From positions 1 through 8,748 of the forward strand of contig CAAGNL010000189.1 in NCBI GenBank assembly GCA_900771305.1: a stretch of 8,748 bases of DNA. Direction: 5' to 3'. Source of the DNA: Kiritimatiellia bacterium. Lineage in GTDB: Bacteria; Verrucomicrobiota; Kiritimatiellia; RFP12; UBA1067. Made by a program: the position numbers and the translations under genes. Shown here one piece after another: positions 6,180 through 8,748 of the stretch (positions are counted from its first letter, which is position 1; each line of letters opens with the position of its first letter). The notes beneath the pieces were generated by a model. The model worked only from the letters and a program-made list of their open reading frames with translations, was not told the origin of the DNA and did not search any database.

Positions 6180-6268
6180 GGCTTTGCCATAGATCACTTT
6201 TCGAGTACAGCACTACGGTGCTGACAGTTGGGGCAATGTCGGTGAGGCTTTGCCATAGATCACTTTTC
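6180..6268. repeat. 23-bp direct repeat, period 66 bp, spanning the 3' end of the lipoprotein gene
   Basis: The bases at 6180-6202 are repeated exactly at 6246-6268. The 43 bases between them include the present stop codon of the lipoprotein gene. The period is 22 codons, so both copies are in the same frame: the inner copy encodes RKVIYGKA inside the gene, and the outer copy would encode RKVIYGKADVR followed by TAG (6168-6170). This looks like an in-frame duplication or insertion that moved the stop codon and left an orphan C-terminus downstream. Confidence 0.8.
6208..6223. repeat. Perfect 6-bp hairpin with UACG tetraloop over the lipoprotein stop codon
   Basis: CAGCAC and GTGCTG pair perfectly around TACG on the plus strand. 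As plus-strand RNA this is a C(UACG)G loop, a member of the very stable UNCG class; on the coding (minus) strand the loop is CGTA. The gene's TAG stop (6213-6215) lies in the stem and loop. There is no T-run on either side, so it is not a standard terminator. Confidence 0.55.
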
Positions 6269-6635
6269 TCACATAATAGCCATCGCTTGCACACACATTT
6301 GCATTCCGCTTCCTCAAATAGAAATCATATGGTATCATCACGGTGTCAACAACAGGGCAAATGACATATCTCTCAAGCCAAAAAAGCGGGTAACCGGGAA
6401 ATATTGCCGTAGGCGGCGGCACGAATTCCCACGACCCATCACCTTTAGACGCCGTTAAGGACTTCCCAAGTAAGCAAAACGGGAAATGCCTATCGGGATA
6501 GTCTTCTGTATAACAATAAAGCCGTCCATTTCTGCCAGGTCCAGGTACCGGCTTAAGAGGCAATCGGCATCCGTGGAAAACAAGCAAGGAAAATCCAAGC
6601 GCAAATAGCAATAATATAATACGCTTTATTCTCAT
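6213..6635 (-). CDS. YceK/YidQ-like small lipoprotein
   Basis: This 140-aa protein has a basic start (MRIKR), a hydrophobic stretch to residue 20 and a lipobox-like FHGC with Cys23 as the likely lipidated residue. Position -3 is Phe rather than the usual Leu, so lipidation is probable but not certain. Residues 75-107 contain FPGYPLFWLERYV and then VVDTVMIPYDF, which match the pattern of the YceK/YidQ family (DUF1375): a YPG-like start and a D-T-hydrophobic-LP-x-D end. The function of that family is poorly known. The ATG at 6635 has AAGGTG 7 bases upstream, and the previous gene stops 11 bases away, so the gene is co-transcribed. The last 11 residues (from about SPTLPQ) come from the 43 bases inserted between the two copies of a direct repeat; the ancestral end may have been KADVR. 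Confidence 0.7.
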   Translation of the reverse strand: MRIKRIILLLFALGFSLLVFHGCRLPLKPVPGPGRNGRLYCYTEDYPDRHFPFCLLGKSLTASKGDGSWEFVPPPTAIFPGYPLFWLERYVICPVVDTVMIPYDFYLRKRNANVCASDGYYVRKVIYGKASPTLPQLSAP

Positions 6636-6646
6636 TAGGTGTCACC

Positions 6647-7597
6647 TTATTGTTTCTGCTCAAGGTTCGTATCGTTCGTGGTTGGGTTGAAGACATATGT
6701 TAGGCGTAACAGGGCGACACCTCGCCTACTTGGGCCAATTTCAAACCGCCTTATGCAACCATAGTTTGACGCTTTGATTTTACCATTCTCATCAATTACG
6801 CAACGAGTCCGCGTCACAAGAGCAGAATCCGTCGCGAATGGGATTTTTGTGGTGTGCGGGTCTCCATTGCGATCAACTATACGAACAAGGCGTTCTGCAT
6901 ATACGGCATCGGACTGAGCGCCGTATATGTATGGGAACGCACTTTCAGGCACATTCTTAGCATAACACCCTCCTGTTCCATCCCCCAAGAAACGGATTTC
7001 GGCACTGCAACTCTTGCTTTCCCAAGCTGGCAGGCCATCCCACTCGGCCTTAATCTCAAAATCGACGTTATCCCCATTTCCAATCGGCTTGACAAAATCC
7101 ATCTTCTCCATGTCGAATCCAAGCCAGACGTTTGTTTGAGCAACATCAATCAACTTATCAAAAGCTATGAGATTTATCGGTTTCACAATTCTCCTCAATG
7201 TAATATTCTCGGTTCCATCGTATGGCTGCCATTTTCCGTCTTTGACATCATGTTCAGCCCCCATCTCCGCAAAACATAGCTTCTTGACAGAAGAATAATA
7301 CCCCCGCCTTGCTACATCTACGACAACCTCATCACCACAGGTTTTCCCTTCAGCAACATATATACCATTTGTGTTGGTCGCACCCTTGAGATAGTATCCT
7401 TTAGGACGGAAATTCATCCCCATGAATACACTTACCTCTGCACCTGGGACATTGCGGCCTAAATCATCCACAATGTGTATTTGCATCCTTGCCAAGGCAC
7501 CAGACCTCCTGGCATCGCGATATGCTGGGTCCTTTCTTAGGGCAAAAGCCGACGTTGCTACGACAACCAACACTGCTGCTACGATGAGTCTTTTCAT
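6647..7597 (-). CDS. Secreted protein of unknown function with an N-terminal beta-sandwich-like domain
   Basis: This 316-aa protein begins with a clear signal peptide (about 1-19, MKRLIVAAVLVVVATSAFA). Residues 37-137 look like a carboxypeptidase-regulatory or Ig-like fold: MQIHIVDDLGRNVPGAEVSVFM, then KGATNTNGIYVAEG, then EVVVDVARRGYYS, ending in NITLRRI. That pattern is typical of domains that extend surface or secreted proteins. The rest is unrecognised and holds several Cys (87, 108, 197, 211, 266, 281) that could form disulphides. There is no second membrane segment or anchor. The ATG at 7597 overlaps the TGA of the upstream hydrolase gene by four bases (ATGA), so translation is coupled, and AGGTGG precedes it. 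Function is unknown; a partner or adaptor for the hydrolase is possible from the context only. Confidence 0.75.
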   Translation of the reverse strand: MKRLIVAAVLVVVATSAFALRKDPAYRDARRSGALARMQIHIVDDLGRNVPGAEVSVFMGMNFRPKGYYLKGATNTNGIYVAEGKTCGDEVVVDVARRGYYSSVKKLCFAEMGAEHDVKDGKWQPYDGTENITLRRIVKPINLIAFDKLIDVAQTNVWLGFDMEKMDFVKPIGNGDNVDFEIKAEWDGLPAWESKSCSAEIRFLGDGTGGCYAKNVPESAFPYIYGAQSDAVYAERLVRIVDRNGDPHTTKIPFATDSALVTRTRCVIDENGKIKASNYGCIRRFEIGPSRRGVALLRLTYVFNPTTNDTNLEQKQ

Positions 7598-8748
7598 CTC
7601 AGACCACCTTTCTCTATTACCTTTTCATAAAACTTGAAATTGAAGAAATAGGATACATCTTTCATGTCCGAGTGAAGCCACCGATTGGGATAGTTTGACT
7701 TACTTGGCCAACCATTAGGATGTTCTATACCAGGATTTGTCAGATCAAGGTTGAAGCTGTTTTCCTGGTCAAGGATGGCCGAGAGGTCAGTCACGCCAGT
7801 TGCCGCAACCAAAGCTGGGATACCAAGCGCAAGATGTGCGCCTCGGACAAGGAGAGTAATGTTCGTGGAATTCATGCTTGCCGGGTAGCAGTAGAACACG
7901 GTGTTCGTCTTGAAGTCGTCAGCCTCCATCCCCTGTGCCTCTTCGACCGAAATCTTATTAACGCCAAGCCAATTCTCCTCTATGTTCCAACCCGACCAAT
8001 CTGTCGCGCCTGCACCAACTCCAAGGCCCCGACCTTTGAACAGCTCCTGCTTGTGCCAGCTATGATGTGCCAGCGAACTTGTTATCCCGGTAAGGATTCC
8101 AACATCATTGTCTATGGCAAGTTCAAGCACCTCGTCGCCACCATGATCACTTGTAGAATAGAAGTTAACTGCCTTATTCAGAACATTGGTAAAACGTCCC
8201 GGCCACCCGAGGTGTTTTCTGTCATCGTTTAGATCGTCCTTGAACAACATATGCCAACTTGCCGTCCATGAATTCGTCGGATACTCTTCCCAGTCTGGGT
8301 GAACGAGCTTCGACGTGCGAAGACTCATGCTTCGGTCGTACGCCTCCGCAGGTACAGCCGAATTGCACATAAGATACTTCGACACCTGCAATCCATAGTC
8401 ATGTATCATAGAAGAGACAACCATGTTGCCGAGGGAATGGGCCATGACAACCTTCTCACCGGGGATGCTGTTTATCGTCGAAGCTATCTGACTTGCCACG
8501 ACAAAGGCATTGGATGCATTCTGGTGATAATTGGCATCGCTACCGATATCGCTACGCCAATCGACATTGCAGAACCTTGCCCTGGAGCCGGAAAGCCACA
8601 GTCTCTTGAACAAGATGTCACCCCATTGTTCAGCATCGCCGGACGTGACTGTAGCACCATGCAAAAATATCAGGGACTTGGTGTACGCTTCCGGATGGGA
8701 GCGGAGTGTGGTCTCGCGCCCGGCATTCTCACCGGAAAGGCTGCGGAA
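7594..8748 (-). CDS. Lipase-like alpha/beta hydrolase, C-terminal part of a larger protein
   Basis: The frame is open from the stop at 7594 to the right edge: 384 residues with no stop or convincing start, so the N-terminus lies outside the window. KSLIFLHGATV is the first strand and the HG oxyanion loop of an alpha/beta hydrolase. KVVMAHSLGNMVVSS is the nucleophile elbow (catalytic Ser about residue 105 of the visible part). VNFYSTSDHGGDEVL probably holds the acid (Asp201 or Asp205). RWLHSDMKDVSYFF near the end holds the likely catalytic His (about 359). I recall similar domains at the C-terminus of long secreted proteins in Kiritimatiellota-like bacteria, but cannot verify this here. Substrate is unknown: lipid, ester or amide. 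The TGA overlaps the ATG of the next gene, so this is the first visible gene of a coupled three-gene unit. Alternative internal starts, such as the TTG at 8662-8664, would cut into the core beta strand and are unlikely. Confidence 0.8.
   Translation of the reverse strand, partial: FRSLSGENAGRETTLRSHPEAYTKSLIFLHGATVTSGDAEQWGDILFKRLWLSGSRARFCNVDWRSDIGSDANYHQNASNAFVVASQIASTINSIPGEKVVMAHSLGNMVVSSMIHDYGLQVSKYLMCNSAVPAEAYDRSMSLRTSKLVHPDWEEYPTNSWTASWHMLFKDDLNDDRKHLGWPGRFTNVLNKAVNFYSTSDHGGDEVLELAIDNDVGILTGITSSLAHHSWHKQELFKGRGLGVGAGATDWSGWNIEENWLGVNKISVEEAQGMEADDFKTNTVFYCYPASMNSTNITLLVRGAHLALGIPALVAATGVTDLSAILDQENSFNLDLTNPGIEHPNGWPSKSNYPNRWLHSDMKDVSYFFNFKFYEKVIEKGGLR

Larger units (their letters stand above)
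5941..6212. other. Intergenic region between the broken small gene and the lipoprotein gene
   Basis: I see no gene here on either strand. It contains a small hairpin GCCC-TTCT-GGGC (5948-5959) in the presumed leader of the broken gene, the tandem GGGAATTATC pair (6002-6021), a plus-strand extended -10 (6055-6063), a CACTTTAGTG palindrome (at about 6135-6144) and the first copy of the 23-bp duplication (6180-6202). The segment of about 6060-6170 has the look of a mobile-element end or remnant, but I cannot name an element. Confidence 0.45.

Noticed and set aside
6167..6232. Possible integron attC site between CCCTAAC and GTTGGGG
   Set aside because: The ends only loosely resemble RYYYAAC and GTTRRRY, the last base is wrong, the inner arms do not pair well, and no integrase or cassette array is seen.
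7720..8232. Plus-strand open frame of 170 codons, and the one at 6854-7279
   Set aside because: They are antisense to the hydrolase and the 316-aa protein, both of which have clear motifs, coupling and ribosome sites.

Overview
The window reads as a carbohydrate-degrading, accessory-rich stretch of a Gram-negative-type bacterial genome, probably from the PVC group (Kiritimatiellota, Verrucomicrobiota or Lentisphaerota). This is an inference from three things: secreted GH97 and clan GH-A glycosidases side by side, the style of the interspersed repeats (TCCGTG, GGGGACAGGCCCC and GGGAATTATC motifs), and a lipase-like alpha/beta hydrolase of a type I associate with that group. No rRNA, tRNA or housekeeping gene is present to confirm it. 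All credible genes lie on the minus strand.

Layout from left to right. Positions 1-117 hold the edge of an unidentified minus-strand reading frame. About 118-478 looks like the 5' part of a group II intron ribozyme on the minus strand, without its reverse transcriptase. About 479-785 is non-coding and rich in inverted repeats, ending in two perfect 21-bp tandem repeats just behind the GH97 gene. Positions 786-5492 hold a tight two-gene operon, transcribed leftwards: a large secreted clan GH-A glycosidase (897 aa), then a secreted GH97 glycosidase (666 aa) whose Shine-Dalgarno overlaps the stop codon of the first gene. A good extended -10 promoter lies just upstream of the operon.

Positions 5493-5940 contain a five-unit 9-bp minisatellite built on TCTAGA and a frameshifted gene for a small secreted protein rich in His, Cys, Pro and Arg. 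Positions 5941-6212 are intergenic, with a 10-bp tandem repeat, a plus-strand extended -10 box that leads into no gene, and one half of a 23-bp duplication. Positions 6213-8748 hold three coupled minus-strand genes that look more AT-rich than the left half: the C-terminal part of a lipase-like alpha/beta hydrolase running off the right edge, a secreted 316-aa protein with an N-terminal beta-sandwich-like domain, and a YceK/YidQ-like lipoprotein.

The two glycosidases most likely act in the periplasm or outside the cell on the same glycan: the GH-A enzyme would cut a beta-linked chain and the GH97 enzyme would remove alpha-linked galactose or glucose. The three right-hand genes look like an envelope or secreted module of unknown role. 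I did not find a convincing new defence or mobile system. The most distinctive items are the ORF-less intron remnant, the minisatellite, the frameshifted His/Cys-rich protein gene and the duplicated 3' end of the lipoprotein gene.
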